Shown: positions 40,461 to 49,358 of the stretch, in pieces | Numbering within the stretch: the first letter of the stretch is position 1 | Layout of the letters: the number at the start of each line of letters is the position of its first letter | DNA from: Candidatus Saccharicenans sp. | GTDB lineage: Bacteria; Acidobacteriota; Aminicenantia; Aminicenantales; Saccharicenantaceae | Direction of reading: 5' to 3' | Length of the DNA: 64,000 nucleotides | Assembly: GCA_030018265.1 (NCBI GenBank) | Contig: JASEFX010000007.1 | Span: 26,452-90,451 of the forward strand | Made by a program: the position numbers and the translations under genes | The notes under the pieces: generated by a model | Told to the model about the DNA's origin: nothing | The model's input: only the letters and a program-made list of their open reading frames with translations | Database searches by the model: none

Positions 40461-41491
40461 CTTCGGTTAAACTGCCTTAAAAATCTCAGGTCGTTTTCGT
40501 AAAACTGTCTGATTTCAGGTATCTGAAAGGCAAACATGGCTGTCCGGTCTATTCCGAGTCCGAAGGCCCAGCCGGAGTAAATTTCCGGGTCTATGCTGAC
40601 ATTTTTGAACACCTGAGGGTCAACCATGCCTGCCCCGAGGATTTCTTTCCAGCCGCTCCCGCCGCAGACCCGGCAGGCGGGGTCCTGGCCGCCACAGACG
40701 ATGCATTCGATGTCAACTTCGGCCGAAGGTTCGGTAAACGGGAAAAAGCTCGGCCGGAACCGCAGACGGATTTTCTCGCCGAACAACGCTTTGATGAAAT
40801 ACTCCAGGGTTCCCTTAAGATGAGCGAAGGTGATTCCGCGATCCACCACCAGCCCCTCCACCTGGTAGAACATCGGCAGATGTGTCGGGTCGGGCGTTTC
40901 CCTGCGGAAAACTTTGCCTGGAATGATGATTCTGATCGGGGGCTTCTTTTTCTCCATGACGCGTATCTGGACGGGGGAGGTGTGGGTTCTCAACAGGAGT
41001 TTGTCGTTTATGTACAGGGTATCCCAGCTGTCGCGGGCCGGATGATGTGGCGGGAAGTTGAGGGCTTCAAAATTGTAATAATCGGTCTCGATCTCCGGAC
41101 CTTCTTCCACCGAAAAACCCATCGAGATGAAAATTCGCTCTATCTCCCGCTGAAAAAGGGTGATGGGATGCGCGGCGCCCCAGTAAAGCTTTCTTCCAGG
41201 CAGAGTCAGGTCGTCAATCAACCTTTCGCTGGCCTTTTCCTGGAATTTCTGTTCGAGCTCAGTCAGCCTGTTCTGGATTTCAGCCTTCAGCTCGTTAAGC
41301 TCGCGGCCGTAAGCCTTTTTCTCTTCAGGGCTGAGGGTCTTGAATTCTTCAAAAAGCAGCGTCAGGTGACCTTTTTTCCGGCTGAAAAACTGCTGGCGCA
41401 GCTCTTCCACTCCCTGCGCATCTTTTACCTGCGGGGCGAGTTCAGAAAAGAACTGACGGCAGCGCTCGATTTTTTCCTTCAGGCTGTTCAT
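40457..41491 (-). CDS. pheS: Phenylalanyl-tRNA synthetase alpha subunit
   Basis: HPITLFQREIERIFISMGFSVEEGPEIETDYYNFEALNFPPHHPARD; RFRPSFFPFTEPSAEVDIECIVCGG; GLGIDRTAMF. Confidence 0.96.
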   Translation of the reverse strand: MNSLKEKIERCRQFFSELAPQVKDAQGVEELRQQFFSRKKGHLTLLFEEFKTLSPEEKKAYGRELNELKAEIQNRLTELEQKFQEKASERLIDDLTLPGRKLYWGAAHPITLFQREIERIFISMGFSVEEGPEIETDYYNFEALNFPPHHPARDSWDTLYINDKLLLRTHTSPVQIRVMEKKKPPIRIIIPGKVFRRETPDPTHLPMFYQVEGLVVDRGITFAHLKGTLEYFIKALFGEKIRLRFRPSFFPFTEPSAEVDIECIVCGGQDPACRVCGGSGWKEILGAGMVDPQVFKNVSIDPEIYSGWAFGLGIDRTAMFAFQIPEIRQFYENDLRFLRQFNRR

Positions 41492-41501
41492 TTTTTTCTG
41501 A

Positions 41502-41858
41502 TCAGCCGAGAGCCTGTTTAGCTTTTTCAACCAGAAAAGCGAAGGTCTGAGGAGCGTTAACAGCCAGTTCTGCCAGAATCTTCCGGTCGAGCTCGACGTT
41601 CAGGGTTTTCAACCCTTTGATGAACCTGCTGTAAGAAAGCCCGTTGGCTTCAGCCGCGGCCTTGATTCTGATGATCCACAGCCGCCGGAAGTCTCTTTTC
41701 TTGGCCCGACGATCGCGGTAGGCGTACTGAAGAGCTTTCTCCACGGTTTCCTTGGCCGTGCGATAATTGCTCTTTTTTGTTCCCCAGTAACCTTTGGCCA
41801 ATTTTAATATCTTTTTTCTTCGTTCCCTTTTCTTCGAACCTCTTTTAACTCTTGGCAT
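41502..41858 (-). CDS. rplT: 50S ribosomal protein L20
   Basis: [62 protein letters not shown]. Confidence 0.97.
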   Translation of the reverse strand: MPRVKRGSKKRERRKKILKLAKGYWGTKKSNYRTAKETVEKALQYAYRDRRAKKRDFRRLWIIRIKAAAEANGLSYSRFIKGLKTLNVELDRKILAELAVNAPQTFAFLVEKAKQALG

Positions 41859-41913
41859 TGGCGGACTCCTTTCGATAAAAGTGGAATTTCAGCGCTCGAA
41901 CTGGAGCGTCTGC

Positions 41914-42114
41914 CTAAAAATCGTAAGGCAGCATTTTCTTCACGACCTTGCGGTCGGCCGGACTCAATTCAGCCGGCTTTCCCAGCTGCCTGATTCTTTT
42001 GGCAGATTTTTTAGTCAGAATGTGGCTCTTGTTGGCTTTCTTGTGCAGCACCTTTTTGTTGGCTGTTATTTTGAACCTCTTTCTGGCTGCTTTGTTGGTT
42101 TTTAGCTTTGGCAT
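41914..42114 (-). CDS. rpmI: 50S ribosomal protein L35
   Basis: MPKLKTNKAARKRFKITANKKVLHKKANKSHILTKKSAKRIRQL; SD AGGAGGT upstream. Confidence 0.96.
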   Translation of the reverse strand: MPKLKTNKAARKRFKITANKKVLHKKANKSHILTKKSAKRIRQLGKPAELSPADRKVVKKMLPYDF

Positions 42115-42670
42115 CTTTACCTCCTGTTTTTATCGGCACTATCAACACCGTGCTGGCCCAGTCATGATGTTTAACCTCTCCATCCTGACGCGCGATGTCA
42201 GAAACGTCAGCCAGGATTCTTTTCATAATCTCCTGGGCCATTTCCGGGTGAGCTTTTTCTCTGCCTCTTATCAGTATGGTTATTTTAACCTTGTGACCAT
42301 CTTCGATGAAGCGCCGGACATGTTTAATCTTGAAGTTGTAATCGTGGATGCTGATTTTCGGGCGGAACTTTATTTCCTTTATCTGCGCCTGCTTCTGCTG
42401 TTTCTGAACGGCATGCTCCTTTTTCCTCAGTTCGTAAAGGAACTTTCCGTAATCCATGATCCGGCAAACCGGCGGAGTGGCCTGAGGGGCGATCTCCACC
42501 AGGTCCAGCCCTTTTTCTCTGGCTATGGCCAGAGCCTGGGGCACGCTCATGATACCCAGCTGGGTCTTGTTTTCATCAATTACCCTGACCTCCGGAGCTC
42601 TGATCATCTCATTTATCCGGTGCGGTCTTTCCTTGGTTCTGGCTGGACGGTAAGGTTCTCGATGATTAAT
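42011..42670 (-). CDS. infC: Translation initiation factor IF-3, AUU start; C-terminal tail overlaps rpmI
   Basis: AAGGAGGTAACCT-ATT-AATCATCGAGAACC... encodes (M)NHREPYRPARTKERPHRINEMIRAPEVRVIDENKTQLGIM, in frame with the ATG-called ORF at 42607. Confidence 0.93.
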   Translation of the reverse strand: MNHREPYRPARTKERPHRINEMIRAPEVRVIDENKTQLGIMSVPQALAIAREKGLDLVEIAPQATPPVCRIMDYGKFLYELRKKEHAVQKQQKQAQIKEIKFRPKISIHDYNFKIKHVRRFIEDGHKVKITILIRGREKAHPEMAQEIMKRILADVSDIARQDGEVKHHDWASTVLIVPIKTGGKDAKAKNQQSSQKEVQNNSQQKGAAQESQQEPHSD

Positions 42671-42684
42671 AGGTTACCTCCTTT

Positions 42685-44607
42685 TTATAAGATAATTTCC
42701 AGTGATTTATTGTTAACAATTTCTTTCATCCGGGCGATCAGTTCGACCACTTCGAACTGCCCGCGGTCTCCCTGACCGTGAACCCGGAGAGACAGCTTGC
42801 CGCTGCTTACTTCTTTATCGCCGATGATGGCCATCAGCGGGATCTTCAGGGTTTCGGCTTCCCGTATTTTTTTGTTGACTTTTTCCCTGGAATCGTCCAC
42901 CTGAACGCGGAAACCTTCAGCCCGGAATTTTTCTGCCAGTTCCCGGGCGCAGGCTTCATGACGGTCGGCGATCGGCAGGAAGATCATCTGAACCGGCGCC
43001 AGCCAGAGCGGGAAGTTGCCTTTGTAATGCTCTATCAGGACGCCGAAGAATCTTTCCATCGACCCGAGCAGCGCTCGATGAATCAGGAATGGACGATGGA
43101 AATTGCCGTCCTCTCCGACGTAAGTCAGGTCGAAACGTTCAGCCAGGTTGAAATCCAGCTGAACCGTGGTGCACTGCCAGAGCCGGCCGATGGCATCCTT
43201 GATCTTGATGTCAATTTTCGGACCGTAAAAAACGCCTTCTCCTTCGTCAATCTGATAGGGCAGTCCCGAATGTTTAAGTGCTTCTTCCAGGGCCTTCTCT
43301 GCCCGGTTCCAGTCCTCCAGGCGACCGACGTATTTTTCCGGTCTGGTGGCTAAGTAAACTCCATATTCCTTGAAGCCAAAGGCACCCAGCAATTTTATCG
43401 CCAGCCGTATTACTCTTTTAATTTCCTCTTCCAGCTGATCGCCGCGGCAGAAGATATGGGCATCATCCTGAGTGAATCCCCGCACCCGGCACAGTCCATG
43501 AAGAACTCCGCTTCTCTCATAGCGGTAAACCGTGCCCAGCTCGGCCCAGCGAAGAGGAAGTTCCCGGTAGGAGCGCTGCCTTGATTTGTAGGCGATGATG
43601 TGGAACGGACAGTTCATCGGCTTCAGCTGGTACTTGAATCCCTCAAAGTCAAGAGCAGGAAACATCGCATCGTAAAATTCAGTATGTCCGCTCCTTTTCC
43701 AGAGGTCAAGTTTGGCGATGTGCGGGGAATAGATGAAATCGTATCCGTCTTTCAGATGTTCTTCTTTCCAGAAGCTCTCTATGAGATGCCTGATGATGGC
43801 TCCCCGGGGATGCCAGATGACCAGCCCGGCCCCGAGGTCTTCGCTGGTTCCGTAGAGGTCGAGATCCTGGCCGAGGCGGCGGTGGTCGCGTTTCTTAGCT
43901 TCTTCCAGGAAGTTGAGGTAATCATCGAGGTCTTTCTGGCTGAAAAAAGCCGTCCCGTAAATCCGCTGCAGCTGAGGTCCGCGCTCGTCGCCTTTCCAGT
44001 AAGCGCCCGAGACCGAAAGAAGCTTGAAATGCTGAATGTACCCGGTAGAGGGGAGATGAGGTCCCAGGCAGAAATCTATGAAATCTCCCTGCTGATAGCA
44101 GGACACCTGGTCGCCGCCCTTCTCCTCAATCAATTCAATTTTCAGCGTCTGCCCTCTTTCTCGGAAAATCTTTATAGCTTCTTCCTTGCTCAGCACCAGG
44201 CGTTTTATCGGCTGGTTGAGGCTGACGATTTCCCGCATCCTTTTTTCGATCGCTTCGAGGTCTTCCGGGGTAAAGGGAGTATCGCGCAGGAAGTCATAGA
44301 AGAAGCCATTCTCTATCGCGGGGCCAATTCCGACCTGTACCCCTGGAAAGAGGTCGGTTACGGCATGGGCGAGCAGGTGAGCAGCGCTGTGCCGCAGCAC
44401 TTCCAGGGCAGCCGGGTCACCAGCATAGACCGGAGAAATCTCCAGGTCGCGGTCGGCAGGGTAACTCAGGTCGAGAAGCTGCCCTTCTGAACGGAAAAGA
44501 ATCGGTTTGTCTGAAAGCTGTGCTTCAGACAGAATTTCAGACAGATGAGTCCCTTTCTTTATAAAAAAAATAGACCCGTTGAGATTAATCTTGATCTGGT
44601 CTTCCAT
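42685..44607 (-). CDS. thrS: Threonyl-tRNA synthetase
   Basis: TGS N-terminus; LRHSAAHLLAHAVTDLFPGVQVGIGPAIENGFFYDF; MNCPFHI; GLCRVRGFTQDDAHIFC. Confidence 0.97.
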   Translation of the reverse strand: MEDQIKINLNGSIFFIKKGTHLSEILSEAQLSDKPILFRSEGQLLDLSYPADRDLEISPVYAGDPAALEVLRHSAAHLLAHAVTDLFPGVQVGIGPAIENGFFYDFLRDTPFTPEDLEAIEKRMREIVSLNQPIKRLVLSKEEAIKIFRERGQTLKIELIEEKGGDQVSCYQQGDFIDFCLGPHLPSTGYIQHFKLLSVSGAYWKGDERGPQLQRIYGTAFFSQKDLDDYLNFLEEAKKRDHRRLGQDLDLYGTSEDLGAGLVIWHPRGAIIRHLIESFWKEEHLKDGYDFIYSPHIAKLDLWKRSGHTEFYDAMFPALDFEGFKYQLKPMNCPFHIIAYKSRQRSYRELPLRWAELGTVYRYERSGVLHGLCRVRGFTQDDAHIFCRGDQLEEEIKRVIRLAIKLLGAFGFKEYGVYLATRPEKYVGRLEDWNRAEKALEEALKHSGLPYQIDEGEGVFYGPKIDIKIKDAIGRLWQCTTVQLDFNLAERFDLTYVGEDGNFHRPFLIHRALLGSMERFFGVLIEHYKGNFPLWLAPVQMIFLPIADRHEACARELAEKFRAEGFRVQVDDSREKVNKKIREAETLKIPLMAIIGDKEVSSGKLSLRVHGQGDRGQFEVVELIARMKEIVNNKSLEIIL

Positions 44608-44654
44608 CGGTTCAGTCTAACACTTTAATTCAACTTTATCTTATCACAAACCTA

Positions 44655-44674
44655 ATAAAAAGGCCGCTTTTTAT
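44655..44674 (-). terminator. Weak terminator/attenuator-like hairpin between tRNA-Val and thrS
   Basis: ATAAAAAG-CGGC-CTTTTTAT perfect 8-bp stem. Confidence 0.3.
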
Positions 44675-44697
44675 CAGCAGGAGTAAAAAATAAAAGA

Positions 44698-44772
44698 TGG
44701 TAGGCGCGGAGGGGATTGAACCCACGACCTCTTCCGCGTCAAGGAAGCGCTCTCCCACTGAGCTACGCGCCT
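44698..44772 (-). tRNA. tRNA-Val (anticodon GAC), CCA encoded
   Basis: AGGCGCG TA GCTC AGTGGGA GAGC G CTTCC TTGACGC GGAAG AGGTC GTGGG TTCAATC CCCTC CGCGCCT A CCA: full cloverleaf with one T-stem mismatch. Confidence 0.93.
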
Positions 44773-44886
44773 GCCCAACGCCATTTAAGCTTCTATATAT
44801 TAATTAATAATGCCCTCGACTGTCAAGCTGGCGCCTTATTTCGGGCGGGATGAGATCATCTGGGGAGCCTGTAACCTGTGAATGAC

Positions 44887-44951
44887 GCTGCGATAGCAGC
44901 AAGAAAACGAGCGGCGGTGTATTCATTGCCCTGGACGTTTGTCGCTCGTTT
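44887..44951. other. Tandem intergenic hairpins, unknown structured element
   Basis: GCTGC-GATA-GCAGC (44887-44900), then AAACGAGCG(44905-44913)/CGCTCGTTT(44943-44951) 9-bp inverted repeat with 29-nt loop. Confidence 0.35.
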
Positions 44952-45232
44952 ACAAAAATGGCGGGGCTTTGAAAGAGAGTAAAGTTTTTTCCTGGCTACA
45001 TGTTAATCAGAGGTTCGAATTTCAGGAAAGTTGGCAGGATGCTCAGGGTGACGCTTTTTTCATCTCACCGCTTCATAGAGGGACATATCCGTTTATGCCG
45101 GGAAGATAAAGAAGTTTGCTTCTGCCGACAATTGTTTTCCCGAAGGCAAAGAAGGAAACTGTGTATTCTCGATTGTCCTGAAGCTGATGAATAGAAACTG
45201 AGTGTTCCGGGCCATTATGATATAATTCAGGT

Positions 45233-45703
45233 ATGATCGGGCTTATGTCGGATTCTCACGATAATCTCACAGCGATAAGAAAGGCGGTGGAGCTTTTTAA
45301 CCGTCTTAATTGTTCCCTGGTGGTTCATGCGGGGGATGTGGTGGCTCCGTTTGCCGCCAGAGAATTGAAGAGTCTGAAGTGTCCGGTGAAGGCGGTTTTC
45401 GGAAACTGCGACGGAGAAAAAGCCGGGTTGAAAGCGGCCTTTGAAGAATTCGGGGAAATATCCGAAGCGCCTCTTATTTTCACTCACGGCAATTTGCGGT
45501 TCTATGTGTCCCATTATCCGGTTGACCGGCCTCCGGCCGGAATAGATGTGGTAGTTTTTGGCCACACCCACCGGGCGCAGTTTAACCGGGACGGTCAGGT
45601 GATTGTAGTCAATCCGGGAGAGACCTGTGGCTGGGTTAAAGGGATCAGCACGGTGGCGGTTCTCGACCCGGTCAGTCTTGTGGTTGATATAATTCCGCTG
45701 TAA
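45233..45703 (+). CDS. YfcE/MJ0936-family phosphodiesterase
   Basis: MIGLMSDSHDNLTAIRKAVELFNRLNCSLVVHAGDVVAPF...VFGNCDGE...VVFGHTHRAQF...VVNPGET. Confidence 0.93.
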   Translation: MIGLMSDSHDNLTAIRKAVELFNRLNCSLVVHAGDVVAPFAARELKSLKCPVKAVFGNCDGEKAGLKAAFEEFGEISEAPLIFTHGNLRFYVSHYPVDRPPAGIDVVVFGHTHRAQFNRDGQVIVVNPGETCGWVKGISTVAVLDPVSLVVDIIPL

Positions 45704-45717
45704 CTCAGGATATAGAG

Positions 45718-45858
45718 ATGAAAGGAATAGCCAGCAGGCAGAAACCGGCCTGGCTTTCGGTGCGGAAGAGCGGTCTGAAGGCAAAACCTGTTTTGCCCGG
45801 TCGCCAGAAAAAAACTGGCCGGAAACCTGGCCCGGTTAAAAAACCCGTACCTCTGTAA
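45718..45858 (+). CDS. Possible 46-aa highly basic small protein
   Basis: ATG 15 nt after the YfcE stop; MKGIASRQKPAWLSVRKSGLKAKPVLPGRQKKTGRKPGPVKKPVPL. Confidence 0.35.
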   Translation: MKGIASRQKPAWLSVRKSGLKAKPVLPGRQKKTGRKPGPVKKPVPL

Positions 45859-46106
45859 AAAACCTCTGGACCACCTGCCGCTCAAAAATCCAGCCTGTCG
45901 AGTTCGGGCGCCCCGGATTGAAAAGGCAGGTACTCTGGAGACGGATTTATCTGCTTTGATTGCCGGCATACTTTTCACAATCAGCCCCGGCCAGGCTCAG
46001 CCCATAGCCCGGCATAGACTTTAACCTCCTTTTTTTGCTATACTTATAATCTATTTTACCCTGTGTGGTAAGTTTTTTAAATTTAATTCGAAAAGGAGAA
46101 ATCGAT

Positions 46107-47411
46107 ATGAAAAAAGTTATCATCATGGGAGCTGCTGGAAGGGATTTCCACAATTTCAACGTGTTTTTCAGGGACAATAAAGATTACCGGGTGGTGGCTT
46201 TTACCGCCACCCAGATTCCGGACATCGAAGGCAGAAAATATCCGGCTGCCCTGGCGGGGAAACTTTATCCGAAGGGCATCCCGATCTATCCGGAATCAGA
46301 ACTCACAGAGCTCATTAAGAAATACAGGGTTGATGAAGTTCACTTCGCTTACAGCGATGTCTCCCATGAATACGTGATGAACAGAGCCTCCCAGGTTCTG
46401 GCGGCCGGAGCAAATTTTGTGCTTCTCGGTCCGAACGATACGATGATTAAAAGCCGCAAACCGGTGGTTTCGGTCTGCGCTGTAAGAACCGGCTCCGGAA
46501 AGAGCCAGACAACCAGAAAGGTCGCCCTTACCCTGAAAGCCAAGGGAAGAAGGGTGGTGGTTATCCGCCATCCCATGCCGTACGGGGATCTGGTGAAGCA
46601 GGCTGTCCAGAGGTTTGCCACCTACGAAGATCTTGACCGTCACAACTGCACTATTGAGGAAAGGGAGGAGTATGAACCACATATTGACAACGGAATCGTG
46701 GTCTACGCCGGCGTCGATTATGGAGCGATCCTGAAACAGGCAGAGAAAGAAGCCGACGTGATCATCTGGGACGGCGGCAACAACGATTTTCCTTTCTATA
46801 AATCAGACCTGGAAATCGTCGTGGTTGACCCCCATCGAGCCGGTCATGAACTGAAATACCATCCCGGAGAAACCAATTTCCGCCGGGCTGATGTCTACGT
46901 GGTCAATAAGATGGACACAGCCGACCCGGCGAAAGTTGAGCAGGTTCTCAACAACATCAAAAAGGTAAACCCCCGGGCGAAGATAATCAAAGCCAATTCC
47001 CCGATCTTTGTCGAGGATGGCTCTCAGATTAAGGGAAAAAGAGTACTGGTGATCGAAGACGGGCCGACTCTCACCCACGGTGAGATGCGCTACGGGGCCG
47101 GGATTGTGGCCGCCCAGAAATACGAAGCGGCCGAAATCATCGACCCGCGGCCTTTCGCTGTCGGCAGCATCAAAAAGACCTTTGAAAAATATACCCATCT
47201 CGACAAAGTGCTTCCGGCGATGGGTTATGGAGAAAAACAGATGCGGGAGCTGGCGGCCACCATCGACCGTGTCGATTGCGACCTGGTGGTCAGCGCCACT
47301 CCGATCGACCTCAACCGCGTGATAAAGGTCAACAAACCGATGCTTCGCGTTCGCTACGAGCTGGAGGAAATAGGCACGCCGAACCTGAAGACCGTGCTGA
47401 AGGATTTTTAA
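46107..47411 (+). CDS. Cyclic 2,3-diphosphoglycerate synthetase-like GTPase
   Basis: MKKVIIMGAAGRDFHNFNVFFRDN; P-loop-like AVRTGSGKSQTTRKVALTLK; VVNKMDTAD; SD AAAAGGAGA. Confidence 0.82.
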   Translation: MKKVIIMGAAGRDFHNFNVFFRDNKDYRVVAFTATQIPDIEGRKYPAALAGKLYPKGIPIYPESELTELIKKYRVDEVHFAYSDVSHEYVMNRASQVLAAGANFVLLGPNDTMIKSRKPVVSVCAVRTGSGKSQTTRKVALTLKAKGRRVVVIRHPMPYGDLVKQAVQRFATYEDLDRHNCTIEEREEYEPHIDNGIVVYAGVDYGAILKQAEKEADVIIWDGGNNDFPFYKSDLEIVVVDPHRAGHELKYHPGETNFRRADVYVVNKMDTADPAKVEQVLNNIKKVNPRAKIIKANSPIFVEDGSQIKGKRVLVIEDGPTLTHGEMRYGAGIVAAQKYEAAEIIDPRPFAVGSIKKTFEKYTHLDKVLPAMGYGEKQMRELAATIDRVDCDLVVSATPIDLNRVIKVNKPMLRVRYELEEIGTPNLKTVLKDF

Positions 47412-47451
47412 TGCGGGTTGAAGGTTAAGTTAAGGAGATAGAAGGAACAGC

Positions 47452-48438
47452 ATGAGAACCAGAATTGCCCTCATCGCTTTCGGCGGAAACGCGATTCTTC
47501 CTGAGAACCAGAAGGGACTGCAGGAGGAACAGATGCGCAACGCCCAGAAAGCGGCCGAGCTGATGGTCCAGATTATCAAAAAGGGCTACGAACTGATTGT
47601 CGTTCACGGGAACGGTCCACAGGTAGGCAATCTGCTCATCCAGATGGAAGAAGCCTCCAACAAAATCCCGCCGTTCAGCCTGGATGTCTGCGACGCGATG
47701 ACCGAGGGCAGCATGGGTTTCATGCTGGAGAAGGCCATCATCAACGAGCTGAGAAAAAATTCCATAGACAAAGAAGTGGCCACGATCATCACCCAGGTGG
47801 TGGTCGATAAGGATGACCCGGCTTTCCGCCATCCGACCAAACCGGTAGGTCCTTTTTATCCGAAGTTTCGGGCACAGCAGCTGGCGCGGCAGAAGAAATG
47901 GATGATGGTGGAGGATGCCGGGCGGGGCTACCGCAAGGTGGTGCCTTCTCCCCGTCCGATTGACATCGTGCCGAAATGGATCATCCGCGACCTGGTCAGG
48001 TCCGGAAGGGTGGTGATTGCGGCTGGTGGAGGTGGCATTCCGGTAATTCTGAACAGCCGCGGTCTTTACGAAGGAGTGGAAGCTGTTATAGATAAAGACT
48101 ACGCCGCCAGCCTGCTGGCCAGAGAAGTCGGCGCCGACCTGTTCATCATCCTGACCGGGATTTCCAGAGTTTATTATAATTTCGGCAAACCCGACCAGAA
48201 ACCTCTTCCGGTAATCACCGTGGAGGAGGCGAAAAAGTATTTAGCCGAAGGCCAGTTTCCTCCGGGATCGATGGGTCCGAAGATAAGAGCTGCCATCGAG
48301 TACATCGAGGCTGGCGGAAGAGAAGTTCTTATCACTTCAGCCAGCCATCTGAAAGCGGCTCTTCTGAACCGCTCGGGCACCAGGGTTGTGGCCGGAAAGG
48401 AAGACAGGCCGGGCATCGAAGCAGGAGGACGGATATGA
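47452..48438 (+). CDS. arcC: Carbamate kinase
   Basis: IALIAFGGNAILPENQKG...LIVVHGNGPQVGNLLIQ...VVIAAGGGGIPVI...VEAVIDKDYAASLLA. Confidence 0.94.
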   Translation: MRTRIALIAFGGNAILPENQKGLQEEQMRNAQKAAELMVQIIKKGYELIVVHGNGPQVGNLLIQMEEASNKIPPFSLDVCDAMTEGSMGFMLEKAIINELRKNSIDKEVATIITQVVVDKDDPAFRHPTKPVGPFYPKFRAQQLARQKKWMMVEDAGRGYRKVVPSPRPIDIVPKWIIRDLVRSGRVVIAAGGGGIPVILNSRGLYEGVEAVIDKDYAASLLAREVGADLFIILTGISRVYYNFGKPDQKPLPVITVEEAKKYLAEGQFPPGSMGPKIRAAIEYIEAGGREVLITSASHLKAALLNRSGTRVVAGKEDRPGIEAGGRI

Positions 48439-49355
48439 AAAAAGATTTCATCACCATTCACGACCTTACCACTTATGAGTTCCATGAAATCATGGAGCTC
48501 ACGGACAAAATGAAGAAACGCCCTGATAAATACCGCAAGGTGCTCCAGAATAAAATCCTGGCGATGATCTTTCAGAAACCTTCCCTGCGCACGAGGGTGA
48601 CCTTTGAGGTAGGCATGCTCCAGCTGGGCGGAGAAGCCATCTATCTGGCTCCCTCTGATATACAGATGGGCTCGAGAGAAAGCGTCAGGGACATCGGGAA
48701 AAACCTCGAGCGCTGGGTCGACGGTATCGTCATCAGGACGTTCGGCCATGAAATATTGCTGGAGCTGGCGGATAGCACCAGATTGCCGGTGATCAACGCG
48801 CTGACCGATTTGCTCCATCCCTGCCAGGCGATGGCCGACTTCTTTACGCTAAAAGAAAAGAAAGGGCATCTGGCCGGCCTCAAGCTGGCTTTTGTCGGCG
48901 ACGGCAACAATGTCTGCCACAGTTTGATGCTGGCGGCGGCCAAAGCGGGTGTCAGAATGGCCGTGGCAACCCCGCCGGGGTACGAGCCGAAGCCTGAGAT
49001 TGTCACCTGGGCAAAAGAAGACGGGAAGGATACCGGTTTTGAGCTGACCATCACCAGCGACCCGGTGGAAGCGGTGCGCGATGCTGACGCCATTTACACC
49101 GACGTCTGGGCTTCGATGGGGCAGGAAGCCGAGAAAGAGGCGAGAAAAAAGATTTTCCAGCCATACCAGGTAAACGAGGAGCTTTTTTCCAGGGCCAGAC
49201 CGGATACTTATTTCATGCACTGCCTGCCGGCTCACCGCGGAGAGGAAGTTACCGATGCGGTCATCGATTCTCCCAATTCGATAGTTTATGATCAGGCGGA
49301 GAACCGGCTGCATGTGCAGAAAGTGATAATGATGCTATTAATGGGGAAAAAATAA
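48435..49355 (+). CDS. Ornithine carbamoyltransferase
   Basis: IFQKPSLRTRVTFEVGMLQLGG; LLHPCQAMADFFTL; LAFVGDGNNVCHSL; FMHCLPAHRGEEVTDAVIDS. Confidence 0.93.
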   Translation: MKKDFITIHDLTTYEFHEIMELTDKMKKRPDKYRKVLQNKILAMIFQKPSLRTRVTFEVGMLQLGGEAIYLAPSDIQMGSRESVRDIGKNLERWVDGIVIRTFGHEILLELADSTRLPVINALTDLLHPCQAMADFFTLKEKKGHLAGLKLAFVGDGNNVCHSLMLAAAKAGVRMAVATPPGYEPKPEIVTWAKEDGKDTGFELTITSDPVEAVRDADAIYTDVWASMGQEAEKEARKKIFQPYQVNEELFSRARPDTYFMHCLPAHRGEEVTDAVIDSPNSIVYDQAENRLHVQKVIMMLLMGKK

Positions 49356-49358
49356 GCT

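Noticed and set aside
43600-44490. 296-aa plus-strand ORF antisense to thrS
   Set aside because: Antisense shadow of a highly conserved gene; composition artefact.
44608-44697. T-box riboswitch upstream of thrS
   Set aside because: Only ~90 nt between tRNA-Val and thrS, with no T-box-like sequence or specifier-loop structure seen.
45000-45194. 64-aa ORF in the tRNA-Val/yfcE spacer
   Set aside because: No convincing SD, no recognisable features; random ORF of this length is expected.
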